A DNA stretch of 64,000 nucleotides from JBGPLJ01 sp963826145 (GCA_963826145.1 CAWGVW010000001.1:1302001-1366000); one strand, 5' to 3'; positions 49,372-59,139 are shown, counted from the first letter of the stretch. Numbers and translations are program-made. The notes: a model not told the origin generated them from the letters alone.

Positions 49372-51386
49372 CGGCTGCCTTGCTCGATCGCACGCTTGGC
49401 GTCGAGTTCGGCAGCGATCAACGCTCCACCGAGCAAGTGCGTTTCAATTCCTGCCGCGCGTAACGGCCCCTCAAGCTCGCGCAGTGGTTCCTGGCCCGCG
49501 CAGATCACGACGTGATCGACCGCAAGCAGTTCGTGCTCGCCATTGCGTTCAATATGCAGGCCCCGATCGTCGATCCGCCGATAGGTGATGCCGTCCAGCA
49601 TCCGTACTCCACGGCGCTTGAGCTCCAGCCGGTGAATCCAGCCGGTCGTCTTTCCAAGATCCGCGCCGGGCCGGCCAACCTTCCGTTGCAGCAAGGTGAT
49701 CGTTCGCTTGGACGGCACCTGCGGCACGGCGTGCTGCAGCAGTCCGCCGCGCGATTCGAGCGTGCGATCGATGCCCCAGGATGAGAGAAAGGCGTCGACG
49801 TCAAGACTCGTCGGCGCCTCCGACTGCGACAGGAACATCGCGACGTCGAAGCCGATGCCGCCGGCGCCCACGATAGCGACCCGTTCGCCGACGGGCGCGG
49901 ATCGCAGCAGGACATCCGAATAATAGAGAACGCTTCCATGATCGATCCCTTCGATGGCCGGCACGCGGGGGGTTACGCCGGTCGCGAGCGCGACCGAATC
50001 GTAGTGGTTCTTGATGATTTCCCCTGCCTCGGCCCTTAGCCCGAGGCGAAGGATAACGCCGCCGAGCGCGAGTTGCGTCGCGAAGTAACGTAATGTCTCG
50101 TCGAATTCCTCCTTGCCCGGAATCCGGCGCGCCATGTTGAATTGGCCACCGATCGCTCGCGCGGCGTCGTAGAGCGTGACCTGATGGCCTCGGGCGGCGG
50201 CGATCGAAGCACTGGCGAGACCCGCCGGTCCCGCGCCCACGACCGCGACCCGGCGTGGCTTGTCGGTGCGGGAATAATTCAGTTCGCTCTCGCGGCAGGC
50301 CCGCGGATTGACGAGACAGGAGGCCGTCTTCTTCTCGAACACATGATCGAGGCAGGCCTGGTTGCAGCCGATGCAGGTGTTGATCTCCGCCGCCCGTCCC
50401 GCCGCCGCCTTTCGCACGAAGTCGGCATCCGCGAGGAGAGGTCGCGCCATCGATACCATGTCGGCCTGCCCGTCGCGGATGATGGCATCCGCCGTTTCCG
50501 GCGTGTTGATGCGATTCGTTGTGATGAGGGGCAACCGGACGGCGTTGCGGAGCATCGCGGTCACCCAGGCGAACGCTCCGCGCGGCACCGGGGTCGCGAT
50601 CGTCGGAATGCGGGCTTCGTGCCAGCCAATGCCTGTGTTGATCAGCGTCGCGCCAGCGGCCTCGATGGCCTTCGCCAGGAGCCGCGTTTCCGCGAGCGTA
50701 TTGCCGCCTTCCACGAGATCGAGCATCGACAGCCGGTAGATGATGATGAAGTCCGGGCCGACGGCCGCGCGCACCTGGCGAACGATCTCGGTTGCGAACC
50801 GGATGCGATGCCCGAACGGGCCGCCCCATTCGTCGTCTCGCCGATTCGTGCGGGTTACGAGGAACTGATTGATGAGATAGCCTTCGGATCCCATGACTTC
50901 GACGCCGTCGTATCCCGCCTCGCGCGCAAGGGTTGCGCAGCGGACGAAGGCCGCGATCTGCTGCAGCACTCCGCGCCCGCTCAGTGCCTTCGGCTTGAAC
51001 GGCGAGATGGGCGCGCGGATTGCCGAAGGTGCAATCGCGAGTGGATGATAGGCATAGCGCCCGGTATGCAGGATCTGCATGCAGATCCGCCCGCCTTCGC
51101 CGTGCACTGCCGCTGTCACCAGACGATGTCGCGCGATTTCATGCCGCGCGCTGAGCTTCCCGGCAAAGGGCGCAACCCAGCCACGCCGGTTCGGCGCGAT
51201 GCCGCCCGTAACGATGAGCGCCGCGCCGCCCCGCGCGCGCTCCGCGAAGTAGCCGGCGAGACGCGGATAGTCGCGCGCACGATCCTCGAGCCCGGTGTGC
51301 ATGGAGCCCATCAGGACGCGGTTCGGAAGCGTGACGAAGCCGAGATCGAGCGGCGCTAGCAGGTACGGATACGGACCGGATGCCAC
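49353..51386 (-). CDS. fadH: NADPH-dependent 2,4-dienoyl-CoA reductase
   Basis: 677-residue iron-sulfur flavoenzyme. The N-terminal OYE-like FMN barrel starts LLAPLDLGFVTLPNRVLMGS, a 4Fe-4S cluster is bound by CIGCNQACLDHVF and the Cys of SCLVNPRAC, and the C-terminal part has FAD and NADPH folds (VAVVGAGPAGLASASIAAAR and RVAIVGAGGIGFDVAMFL). It reduces 2,4-dienoyl-CoA in beta-oxidation of unsaturated fatty acids. A related flavoenzyme activity cannot be excluded. Confidence 0.92.
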   Translation of the reverse strand: MASGPYPYLLAPLDLGFVTLPNRVLMGSMHTGLEDRARDYPRLAGYFAERARGGAALIVTGGIAPNRRGWVAPFAGKLSARHEIARHRLVTAAVHGEGGRICMQILHTGRYAYHPLAIAPSAIRAPISPFKPKALSGRGVLQQIAAFVRCATLAREAGYDGVEVMGSEGYLINQFLVTRTNRRDDEWGGPFGHRIRFATEIVRQVRAAVGPDFIIIYRLSMLDLVEGGNTLAETRLLAKAIEAAGATLINTGIGWHEARIPTIATPVPRGAFAWVTAMLRNAVRLPLITTNRINTPETADAIIRDGQADMVSMARPLLADADFVRKAAAGRAAEINTCIGCNQACLDHVFEKKTASCLVNPRACRESELNYSRTDKPRRVAVVGAGPAGLASASIAAARGHQVTLYDAARAIGGQFNMARRIPGKEEFDETLRYFATQLALGGVILRLGLRAEAGEIIKNHYDSVALATGVTPRVPAIEGIDHGSVLYYSDVLLRSAPVGERVAIVGAGGIGFDVAMFLSQSEAPTSLDVDAFLSSWGIDRTLESRGGLLQHAVPQVPSKRTITLLQRKVGRPGADLGKTTGWIHRLELKRRGVRMLDGITYRRIDDRGLHIERNGEHELLAVDHVVICAGQEPLRELEGPLRAAGIETHLLGGALIAAELDAKRAIEQGSRWAAAL

Positions 51387-51433
51387 GGCCCAATGATAGC
51401 AATAGCGTGTGCTAGCATGCGGAGGATTCCCCC

Positions 51434-52318
51434 ATGACCGCCATTCTCGAAGCCCGCAATCTCGTCAAGAAATATCGCGACGTCGTCGCTGTCGACGGTA
51501 TTTCCTTCACGGTACCCGCGGGCATCTGCTTCGGCCTTCTCGGGCCGAATGGCGCCGGCAAGACGACGACAGTCGAAGTGATGGAAGGCATCGCACCGCC
51601 GACCTCGGGCGATGCGTTCTATCTTGGCGAGCCGATCGGCGCGCGCTTCCGGCAGGAAGCGGGTATCCAGTTTCAGAAAACCGCGCTGCAGGATTTCCTG
51701 ACAGTGCGCGAGACGCTTGCAATGTTCCGTGGGCTTTATGACAGCGGCATGGAGATCGACGAGGTCATTCGGCTCTGCGCCCTGGAGACGATCGCGGATC
51801 GCGACAACCGCAAGATTTCCGGCGGCCAGCAACAGCGGCTCCTCCTGGGCCTTGCGCTCGTGAACGATCCGAAAGTGCTCTTCCTCGACGAGCCGACCAC
51901 GGGACTCGATCCGCAGGCACGCCGCAACTTCTGGGACCTGGTAAAAACAATAAAGGCGCGCGGCAAGACGATCGTGCTCACGACCCACTACATGGAAGAA
52001 GCCTATTTTCTCTGCGATCGCATCGCGATCATGGATCACGGACGCATCATCGCGGAGGGCTCTCCGCAGCAGCTTCTCGAGGAGCATTTCGCCGACGTCG
52101 TGCTGGAACTTCCGGCCGCGGATTTCACTGTCGACCGCGCACAGCTGCCGTTTCAGATCCTGGACGCGCGCGGGAACGTCGAGATCTCGACGGCAAACGT
52201 CGAAGGCACGCTCGCGCAGCTGATGGAGCTCGGCGTGCCGCTCGGAAACTTGAGGATTCGCCCCCGCAATCTCGAGGACCTTTTCCTCGAGCTCACGGGC
52301 CGGGAGCTGCGCGCATGA
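51434..52318 (+). CDS. ABC exporter ATP-binding protein
   Basis: 294-residue ABC ATPase. Walker A GPNGAGKTTTVEVMEG, signature ISGGQQQRLLLGLAL, Walker B KVLFLDEPTTGLDPQ, and the switch His in VLTTHYMEEA. The C-terminal extension (RDL-ELTGRELRA type) is that of the DrrA/CcmA-like drug and polysaccharide exporter group. It overlaps the permease gene by ATGA. Substrate unknown. Confidence 0.92.
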   Translation: MTAILEARNLVKKYRDVVAVDGISFTVPAGICFGLLGPNGAGKTTTVEVMEGIAPPTSGDAFYLGEPIGARFRQEAGIQFQKTALQDFLTVRETLAMFRGLYDSGMEIDEVIRLCALETIADRDNRKISGGQQQRLLLGLALVNDPKVLFLDEPTTGLDPQARRNFWDLVKTIKARGKTIVLTTHYMEEAYFLCDRIAIMDHGRIIAEGSPQQLLEEHFADVVLELPAADFTVDRAQLPFQILDARGNVEISTANVEGTLAQLMELGVPLGNLRIRPRNLEDLFLELTGRELRA

Positions 52319-53328
52319 TGCGGCGCCTCGTCTCGGTCTTCTACGCGCGCAATCTCGAGTTCCTGCGCGACCGCACGACCGTGATCTGGAATTTCCTCTT
52401 TCCTATTGTTGTTGTCGTCGGGATGAGCCTCGTATTCGGCGGCGGTGCGCGGCCACTCTTCGAGGTCGGCGTGCTGCATGCCGGTGCGCAGATCGACGTC
52501 AAAAGCCATCCGTTCCTCACGACCAAGTACGTCAAGTACTTCACCGTGACGGATGAAGCGGCCGCCATCCGCAAGGTTTCACGCCACCAGATCGATCTCC
52601 TCATCGACCTGCGCTCCACTCCCCGCTATTGGGTCAACTCCGATTCGCCCAAGGGCTACATCGTCGAGCGGCTCCTGAAAGAGGCTGATCCGTCGATCGT
52701 GCGCCAGGCGGTCACCGGCGAGGCCGTGCGCTACGTCGATTGGCTGCTGCCGGGCGTCATCGGCATGAACATGATGTTCAGCTGCCTCTTCGGTGTCGGT
52801 TATGTCGTGGTTCGCTACCGCAAATCGGGCTACCTGAAGCGCCTGAGCGCAACGCCCCTCAAGGCGATCGAGTTCATCAGCGCCCAGGTGCTGTCGCGCC
52901 TCGTGCTGACCTTTATCGTGACGCTGATCATTTATCTTCTCGCGAGCTGGCTCGTCGGCTTTCACATGCGCGGCAGCTACTGGCTGCTCGCATTTGTCGC
53001 CGCGCTCGGAGCGTTCTCCATGATCGCGCTCAGCATGTTCGTCGTCGCTCGCTTCACGAGCGATGAGCTCGCCGCGGGCGTGCTGAACGCACTCACTTGG
53101 CCGATGATGATGCTGTCGGGTGTGTTCTTTTCGCTGGAAGCCGCTCCGCATTGGCTGCAGATGGCCGCGAAGGTGTTTCCGCTCACCCAGATGCTCGATG
53201 CGGCGCGCTCGATCATGATTGACGGCGCGGGGCCCGCACAGATTGCGGTGCCGCTCGGCTACCTCGCCCTCACGGGATTCACCTTCCTCGTGCTCGGCGC
53301 CTGGTCGTTCAAATGGCGGATGGATTGA
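52315..53328 (+). CDS. ABC-2 type exporter permease
   Basis: 337-residue permease. The first helix (about 23-42) is followed by a periplasmic domain of about 120 residues, then five helices, with GYLKRLSATPLKAIEFISAQ as the cytoplasmic coupling element and LNALTWPMMMLSGVFFSLEA near the fifth. This is the ABC-2 (DrrB/YhfE-like) layout. It forms a two-gene exporter with the ATPase upstream; it ends 13 nt from the convergent M48 gene. Confidence 0.92.
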   Translation: MMRRLVSVFYARNLEFLRDRTTVIWNFLFPIVVVVGMSLVFGGGARPLFEVGVLHAGAQIDVKSHPFLTTKYVKYFTVTDEAAAIRKVSRHQIDLLIDLRSTPRYWVNSDSPKGYIVERLLKEADPSIVRQAVTGEAVRYVDWLLPGVIGMNMMFSCLFGVGYVVVRYRKSGYLKRLSATPLKAIEFISAQVLSRLVLTFIVTLIIYLLASWLVGFHMRGSYWLLAFVAALGAFSMIALSMFVVARFTSDELAAGVLNALTWPMMMLSGVFFSLEAAPHWLQMAAKVFPLTQMLDAARSIMIDGAGPAQIAVPLGYLALTGFTFLVLGAWSFKWRMD

Positions 53329-53341
53329 AGCGCCCGCGAAC

Positions 53342-55249
53342 TCACCCGACGAGCGGCGGCAGCGGGCAGTGAATGGTTGCGCAGATGGCGCGCAGCAGCT
53401 CCGCCTCGCCGATCGTGAGTTCGTTGTCGTGCGAGATCGTCTTGACGAGCGCTTCGACTAGCACCTCTTTTGCAGCGGGTACCAGCTGATCGAGACGTGC
53501 CAGGGCGCCATCGAGGCTTGCGACCCAGTCGGGAATCGGGCTGAAGCCCGGTCGCTCACGCGGGAGCAGGCTCGACAGGCCGTACTCGTACGCGCGTCGG
53601 GCTTGAGTCTCATCCGCTCCACCTTGCAGAGCGAGCAGCGAGAAGACGGTCTGCAGATCCGCCGCCACATCGCTCAGTTTCAGATTGCCGGTGCGCCGCT
53701 GATTCGGCGAGGGCGGCGCGAGTTCCTGCATAGCGATTCGTGCCAGCGCGTACTCGTAGACGCTGATCTTCCCGTCCGCATGGGCCACACGGCCGATGGT
53801 GTCGAGAACCTTCGGGGCGAGGACCTGCGGCAGTCGGCGTAGCGCCGGAAACAGGCGCATGAGAAGCGGCAGACGCTGCAGCGGATGCAGGGCCGCGATG
53901 CGCTCGTATTGCGCGGCGGCGACTTCTCTATGGCGCGATCCGAGCGCCTGCTCGAGCACGGTCAACTGCTTCTGGCGAACGCCGGCATCGTCGTCGAGCA
54001 GCAAGGACCAGAGCACGCCGACGGCGCGGGCCGGGTCGTTCACCCGTTCCAGTATCTCGGCCGGCAAGGCTTCGCGGATGCCACGCGCCAGCGTCAAATG
54101 GTTGGTCGCCGGATTGCCGACGAGTTGGGTGATCGATTGCGGATCGGCCGCGATCGGCTGCGTCCCTGTGGCCCCGGCAAAGCCTGCGGCGCCGGCTACT
54201 TCCGATTCCGTGGCATCCACATCGGGCAATGCCTGCTGAGCGCGCATCCTCTCGGCTACCTGCACGAACTCCCGTTCATCGAACGAAGGGTCGAGCGTGC
54301 GGATCCGCTCGATGAGAGGCGGATGCGTGGCAAAGGCGCGGTTCAGGCCCGGTGCGAAGAGCATGTGGGCAACCTCTTCCGTGCCCGCCGCGTGCATCTG
54401 CGACCCTTCTTCCAGTGCGCCGATCTTGACGAGCGCGTTGCGCAAGCCCTGTGGATCGCGCGTGAACTGCACCGATGAGGCGTCCGCGACCTTTTCGCAC
54501 TGCCTCGACACTGCGGCCTGGATGAGCCGCCCGAGGAATAGACCGGTGTACCCGAGGATCATCACACCGAGGCCTGCTAGCACGAGAGCGCCGCCCTTGC
54601 GACTGCCGCTCGCACCGCGCATGACGAACTGGCCGATGTACCCGATCACCAGGAGCCCGAAGAGCATCCCCATCAATCGGATGTTCACGCGCATGTCGCC
54701 GTTCAGGACGTGGCTGAACTCGTGGCCGATGACGCCCTGCAGTTCGCTGCGATTCAGCCGTTCGAGTGCCCCACGTGTGACGGTGACGGCTGCATCCGAA
54801 GTGGAATGGCCGGCAGCGAAGGCGTTGATGCCATGCTCGTTCTCGAGCACATAGATGGCCGGGATGGGCACACCGGACGCGATGGACATTTCCTCGACGA
54901 CATTCCACAGCCGCCGCCGGAGCGGATCGCGCGTGTCATGCGCGACGCGTTCCGCTCCGAGCTGCTGGGCGACCGCGCCGCCTCCCGCGCTCAGCTGCGA
55001 GGAACGATAGAGCGAACCCACCCCGATGACGCCGAGCACGACGAGGCTCGTCCAGATCCACAGGCTCGGAGCCGACATGAAGTCCGTGAAGGAACCGGTG
55101 AGCTCGTCGCGGTGAGCCGCGAACATCGAGAACACGAACATGGTGATCGTGTCCACGGCGAGCACCACCGCGATGACGGCAACGATGAAGAGCCAGATGA
55201 GCCGGCGCGCGTTCGCGCGCGCGTTGGCCTGCTGGGCGAAGAAATTCAT
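53342..55249 (-). CDS. M48-family membrane metalloprotease with long C-terminal region
   Basis: 635-residue protein. Two N-terminal helices (about 17-38 and 50-68) come before the zinc motif GVIGHEFSHVLNGD (HExxH), then two more helices (about 205-255) and a second glutamate region. Family HtpX proteases are about 290 residues; here 300 additional residues of soluble, mostly helical sequence (about 330-635) follow, ending in a TerB-like segment (VLVEALVKTISHDNELTIGE). The LemA gene is 7 nt upstream, a pairing seen often. It probably acts in membrane-protein quality control. Confidence 0.85.
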   Translation of the reverse strand: MNFFAQQANARANARRLIWLFIVAVIAVVLAVDTITMFVFSMFAAHRDELTGSFTDFMSAPSLWIWTSLVVLGVIGVGSLYRSSQLSAGGGAVAQQLGAERVAHDTRDPLRRRLWNVVEEMSIASGVPIPAIYVLENEHGINAFAAGHSTSDAAVTVTRGALERLNRSELQGVIGHEFSHVLNGDMRVNIRLMGMLFGLLVIGYIGQFVMRGASGSRKGGALVLAGLGVMILGYTGLFLGRLIQAAVSRQCEKVADASSVQFTRDPQGLRNALVKIGALEEGSQMHAAGTEEVAHMLFAPGLNRAFATHPPLIERIRTLDPSFDEREFVQVAERMRAQQALPDVDATESEVAGAAGFAGATGTQPIAADPQSITQLVGNPATNHLTLARGIREALPAEILERVNDPARAVGVLWSLLLDDDAGVRQKQLTVLEQALGSRHREVAAAQYERIAALHPLQRLPLLMRLFPALRRLPQVLAPKVLDTIGRVAHADGKISVYEYALARIAMQELAPPSPNQRRTGNLKLSDVAADLQTVFSLLALQGGADETQARRAYEYGLSSLLPRERPGFSPIPDWVASLDGALARLDQLVPAAKEVLVEALVKTISHDNELTIGEAELLRAICATIHCPLPPLVG

Positions 55250-55256
55250 CGGCCGA

Positions 55257-55844
55257 TCAGGAGAAGCTCACCTTCGGGACGGCGCGCTTCTCGGGCGATT
55301 CGATCTGCAGGGGCTCCGCGGGCGCGAACCCGAACATGCCGGCGACCACGCTGTTCGGAAAGACTTCGCGCGAATTGTTGTAGCCAAGGACAGAATCGTT
55401 GTAGGCCTGGCGTGCAAACGCAACCTTGTTTTCCGTGGTCGTGAGCTCCTCGGAGAGCTGCATCATGTTCTGGTTGGCCTTGAGGTCGGGATATGCCTCC
55501 GCCACCGCAAACAGCCGCCCGAGAGCTCCGCTCAGAGCCGTGTCGGCGCCACCCAGGGTCTGGATCGCAGCGACGCTGCCGGGATTCGCGGCCGCCGCCT
55601 TCAGGCCGCTCACCGCAGAATTGCGGGCGGCGATCACGGCCTCGAGCGTCTCGCGCTCGTGCTTGATGTAGCCCTTCGCCGTCTCGACGAGATTCGGGAT
55701 GAGGTCATAGCGCCGCGTCAGCTGCACGTCGATCTGCGCAAACGCGTTCTTGTAGCCGTTGCGCGCCGTCACCAGCCGGTTGTAGATGCCGACGAGAAAG
55801 AACACGAAGAGGACGATGAGGCCCAACAGGATCCAGACACCCAT
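55257..55844 (-). CDS. LemA-family membrane protein
   Basis: 195-residue protein with one N-terminal helix (MGVWILLGLIVLFVFFLVGI) and a coiled helical domain (YNRLVTARNGYKNAFAQIDV then QLTRRYDLIPNLVETAKGY), which is the LemA signature. AAGGAG lies 6 nt before the ATG at 55844, fixing the start. It is co-transcribed with the M48 protease gene. Two GC-rich hairpins lie just upstream. Function of LemA is not established. Confidence 0.9.
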   Translation of the reverse strand: MGVWILLGLIVLFVFFLVGIYNRLVTARNGYKNAFAQIDVQLTRRYDLIPNLVETAKGYIKHERETLEAVIAARNSAVSGLKAAAANPGSVAAIQTLGGADTALSGALGRLFAVAEAYPDLKANQNMMQLSEELTTTENKVAFARQAYNDSVLGYNNSREVFPNSVVAGMFGFAPAEPLQIESPEKRAVPKVSFS

Positions 55845-55868
55845 GAAACACTCCTTCTGCACGAACTC

Positions 55869-55913
55869 GGGGGCAGGCCCCCAATTGTTACGGATAGTGG
55901 GGGACGCATCCCC
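55869..55913. repeat. two GC-rich hairpins between permease gene and lemA-like gene
   Basis: GGGGG-CAGG-CCCCC at 55869-55882 and GGGGA-CGCA-TCCCC at 55900-55913 are two perfect 5-bp hairpins 17 nt apart. They look like small palindromic repeat elements and could act as a processing or weak termination site between the TauE-like gene and lemA. No U tract follows either. Confidence 0.45.
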
Positions 55914-55932
55914 GCTAATCAATGTCTGCGCT

Positions 55933-56781
55933 TCAAGGCGTGCTCGCGGCTCCGAAGGTACGCCAGAGCATGCGAGCGGCGACGAGCGCCAGAAAAAGGC
56001 CGAAGGCGGCCGCGAGGCGCCGCCTCGACATGGCATGCGCAAGCCGGGCACCGAGTGGCGCTGCAAGCATTGTCATCGGCGCGATAAGCAGCACGCCCGG
56101 AATGCTGACGAGCCCGACCGTCCCCCACGGGAGATTCGCGTCGCTCGATGCCAGCAGGTAAGCGATGGTACCCGGCACACTGATGAGGAGTCCAAAGAGC
56201 GCTGCCGTGCCGACGGCGCGATGAATGGGCTCACCGTAGAGTGTCATCGCCGGCACGCTGACGGTGCCACCGCCAATGCCCATGACGGTTGAAACTAGCC
56301 CGATTCCGAACGGTAATGGCGCTGCGAGCCAGCTCCGCGGTACTCGCGAACCGAGCCGCCACTCATCGAACGGCAAGATCATCTTCAGCGCCGCGAGCAG
56401 TGCGACAAAGCCGAACACGGCCGTGAGGACGCCGCTCTTCGCGTGCTCGGCCAGTACCGCACCGAGTGCGGCCCCGAGCGCGATGGGAATCGACCAGGCG
56501 CGCGCCAGCTCGCGGTCTACGGCCCCGCGCAGCGCGTGGGCCCGGGTCGATGACAGCGCCGTCGGAATGATGGTGGCAAGCGATGTCGCAACCGCGACAT
56601 GCATTCGCACAGCCGGGTCCGTGCCGATGACCCCAAGGACATAGTCGAGCGCGGGGACGATGACGATGCCGCCACCGACACCGAGGAGTCCGGCAAGGAT
56701 GCCGCCAACAGCGCCCGTAGCGATGAGCGCAAGAGCCATCGGCAGCCAGACGTTCGAACTCCCGGACAGGTCCGCCATCAC
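55933..56781 (-). CDS. TauE/SafE-family sulfite/anion exporter
   Basis: 282-residue membrane protein with eight or nine helices. GGILAGLLGVGGGIVIVPAL near residue 25 and GLVSTVMGIGGGTVSVPAMT near 160 are the paired glycine-rich repeats of the TauE/SafE family. Members export sulfite, sulfoacetate or other small anions. A second member of the family is encoded at 63122-63880, about 6 kb away. Substrate unknown. Confidence 0.88.
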   Translation of the reverse strand: MMADLSGSSNVWLPMALALIATGAVGGILAGLLGVGGGIVIVPALDYVLGVIGTDPAVRMHVAVATSLATIIPTALSSTRAHALRGAVDRELARAWSIPIALGAALGAVLAEHAKSGVLTAVFGFVALLAALKMILPFDEWRLGSRVPRSWLAAPLPFGIGLVSTVMGIGGGTVSVPAMTLYGEPIHRAVGTAALFGLLISVPGTIAYLLASSDANLPWGTVGLVSIPGVLLIAPMTMLAAPLGARLAHAMSRRRLAAAFGLFLALVAARMLWRTFGAASTP

Positions 56782-56802
56782 AGGCGCGTCGCGTGCACGG
56801 AT

Positions 56803-58092
56803 TTACTTCGGCGAGACTTCCAGCAACGACTGCTCGAGGAGACCGAGACCCTCCCGCACGATGTCATCCGATGCCGTGAGCGGCGCCAGAAAGCGGATGA
56901 CGTTGCTGCGAACGCCGCACGAGAGAATGAGGAGCCCGCGGCGGGCTGCAGCCTGCACGAGCGCCTTGGTGAGGTCCGGATCCGGACGCGACGCATCGCC
57001 GTCCTTGACGAGCTCCATGGCGATCATGGCGCCGAGCCCGCGGATCTCGCCGATCGAGCGCAGGCGGTTGCGGTCCCGGATCCCGGCGAGCGATGAGCGC
57101 ATGAGCTCGCCAATCTGGTTGGCCCGCCCGCAGAGATTCTCCTGCTCGTAGACATCCATAGCCGCGAGTCCCGCCGCACAGGCGATGGGTGACCCCGCGT
57201 AAGTGCCACCGAGGCCGCCAGGTGGCGGCGAATCCATGATCGCGGCCTTGCCGCAGACCGCGGACAACGGAAAGCCGCCCGCAATGCTTTTCGCAAGCGT
57301 CATGAGATCCGGTTCCACGCCGCTGTGCTCGATCGCGAACATCTTGCCCGTGCGCGCGAAGCCGCTCTGGATTTCATCGGCAATCAAGACGATCCCATGC
57401 TTGTCGCAGATCGAGCGGAGGCTGCGCATGAATTCGAACGGTGCGACATAGAAGCCGCCCTCTCCCTGCACGGGTTCGATGATGATCGCTGCGACGCGCG
57501 TAGGTTCGACGTCGGAATGGAAGAGCTCATCGAGCGCTGCGAGCGACTCCTCGACGGTCACCCCGTGATAGGCGATCGGGAACGGCGCATGAAAAATCTC
57601 CGCCGGGAACGGCCCGAAGCCAACCTTGTAGGGCACGACCTTGCCCGTAAGGCCCATGGCCAGCATCGTGCGTCCGTGAAAGGCGCCGCTGAACGAGATC
57701 ACGGCGGATCGTTTCGTATGAGCGCGCGCAATTTTCACGGCATTTTCGACCGCCTCGGCTCCCGTCGACAGAAAGATCGTCTTTTTCGGTGTCGGGCCGG
57801 GCGCGAGGCGATTAATGCGGTCCGCGAGGCGCACGTACACCTCGTACTGCGTGATCTGGAAGCAGGTGTGCGTGAAGAGTTTCAGCTGCCGCTCGACCGC
57901 TTCGCGAATCTTTGGATGCACGTGGCCCGTGTTCAGGACCGCGATGCCGGCCGCAAAATCCACGTACCGCTTGCCGTCCACGTCCCACAGCTCCGCATTC
58001 GCGGCCCGCTGGGTGAAGACGGGCAGCATGTTCGAAACGCCGCGCGGCACGGCGGTCTCACGCAGCTTCTGCAGTTCAGCGTTGGTGCTCAT
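56803..58092 (-). CDS. gabT: 4-aminobutyrate aminotransferase (class III)
   Basis: 429-residue PLP-dependent aminotransferase. The cofactor Lys is in LMTLAKSIAGGFPLSAVCGK; VLIADEIQSGFARTGKMFA and AIIIEPVQGEGGFYVAPFEF are typical GabT/PuuE segments. It transfers the amino group of GABA to 2-oxoglutarate, giving succinate semialdehyde. No succinate-semialdehyde dehydrogenase is adjacent, so the exact substrate (GABA or 5-aminovalerate) is open. Confidence 0.88.
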   Translation of the reverse strand: MSTNAELQKLRETAVPRGVSNMLPVFTQRAANAELWDVDGKRYVDFAAGIAVLNTGHVHPKIREAVERQLKLFTHTCFQITQYEVYVRLADRINRLAPGPTPKKTIFLSTGAEAVENAVKIARAHTKRSAVISFSGAFHGRTMLAMGLTGKVVPYKVGFGPFPAEIFHAPFPIAYHGVTVEESLAALDELFHSDVEPTRVAAIIIEPVQGEGGFYVAPFEFMRSLRSICDKHGIVLIADEIQSGFARTGKMFAIEHSGVEPDLMTLAKSIAGGFPLSAVCGKAAIMDSPPPGGLGGTYAGSPIACAAGLAAMDVYEQENLCGRANQIGELMRSSLAGIRDRNRLRSIGEIRGLGAMIAMELVKDGDASRPDPDLTKALVQAAARRGLLILSCGVRSNVIRFLAPLTASDDIVREGLGLLEQSLLEVSPK

Positions 58093-58166
58093 GAGGATTA
58101 CTTTGTTAGGTTGGACAACAGGGTCACGGAGGGTGCCGCCTATTCTCCCACTGCTCGCGGCGCGCG

Positions 58167-59108
58167 TCAGTAGCCGAGCGCCAGGTCGACGGTATTGACG
58201 AGGGGCTGCGAGTCGCGGTATCGGGAGAGATTCTCGAGAAATAGTGCGGCGGCGCGCTCGATCGTCCGGGTCTGCGCCCGGCCTGACGCGTGTGAGGTGA
58301 CGAGAATATTGGGCGTCGACCAGATGGGATCCTCACGCGGTGCAGGTTCCGGATCCGTGACGTCAAGGAATGCCCCGCCGATTGCGCCGCGAGCCGCTGC
58401 CGCAATGAGCGCCGGCTGGTCGATGAGCCCTCCGCGTGCGATGTTGATGATCCAGGCGGTCGGCTTCATCCGCGCAAGTTCTGCCGGGCCTACGAGATGA
58501 AGCGTGGCGTTCGTCAATGCCGCGGCCAGAATGATCCAGTCGAACTCCGCAAGGCGCGCACGCCAGTCATCCGGCCCAAGGACGTTCGGTTCGCCGGCCG
58601 CCGTGCGCCGTCGCACACCCGTAACCTGAACACCAAATGCGCGCAGGCGATCTCCGATGGCGCGGCCGATCTGGCCGAAACCCACGATGAGCGCCTTAGT
58701 CTCGAAGAGTTCCGTCTTGCCCGGCGCATCGGTGAGCCACTCGCGCCGGTCCTGGGAATGGATGGTCGCGCGCAGGTTCTTTGCCGCCGCGAGCATGCCC
58801 ATGACCGCGTATTCCGCGACGGGCACATTGTGCAGGCCCGCCCCGTTCGTGAAGACGATGCCGCGTTCGCGCATCGCCGCGAGCGGAAACCGGCCAACGC
58901 CGGCAAGCAAGGTCGACACCCAGCGCAATCGCCGGCCTGCCTCGAGCGCCACGCCGATATCCGGTGGAAAAAGATCGAGCCATGCGATCTCGGCACTTTC
59001 CACCGCGGCAATCGCCTCATCCGGTTCGCCATACCACACGACGGTGACGCCGGCCGGCAGCCGCTGGTCGATGAATGGTTTCGCACGGACGGGCAGCGCG
59101 ATCTTCAT
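58167..59108 (-). CDS. D-2-hydroxyacid dehydrogenase
   Basis: 313-residue NAD-dependent dehydrogenase. Nucleotide-binding GFGQIGRAIGDRLRAFG and the catalytic Arg (NIARGGLID), Glu (DVTDPEPAPRED) and His (ILVTSHASG) are all present. The start at 59108 (MKIALPVRAKPF) is preferred over an upstream Met 15 codons earlier. A gene of the same superfamily starts divergently at 59140, leaving only 31 nt between starts. Confidence 0.87.
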   Translation of the reverse strand: MKIALPVRAKPFIDQRLPAGVTVVWYGEPDEAIAAVESAEIAWLDLFPPDIGVALEAGRRLRWVSTLLAGVGRFPLAAMRERGIVFTNGAGLHNVPVAEYAVMGMLAAAKNLRATIHSQDRREWLTDAPGKTELFETKALIVGFGQIGRAIGDRLRAFGVQVTGVRRRTAAGEPNVLGPDDWRARLAEFDWIILAAALTNATLHLVGPAELARMKPTAWIINIARGGLIDQPALIAAAARGAIGGAFLDVTDPEPAPREDPIWSTPNILVTSHASGRAQTRTIERAAALFLENLSRYRDSQPLVNTVDLALGY

Positions 59109-59139
59109 GGGGTGATATCTTATCCGCCGCAGTCCGCCC

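Noticed and set aside
50142..51359. Open frame of about 405 codons opposite the 2,4-dienoyl-CoA reductase
   Set aside because: Antisense shadow; the reductase has all its cofactor motifs on the other strand.
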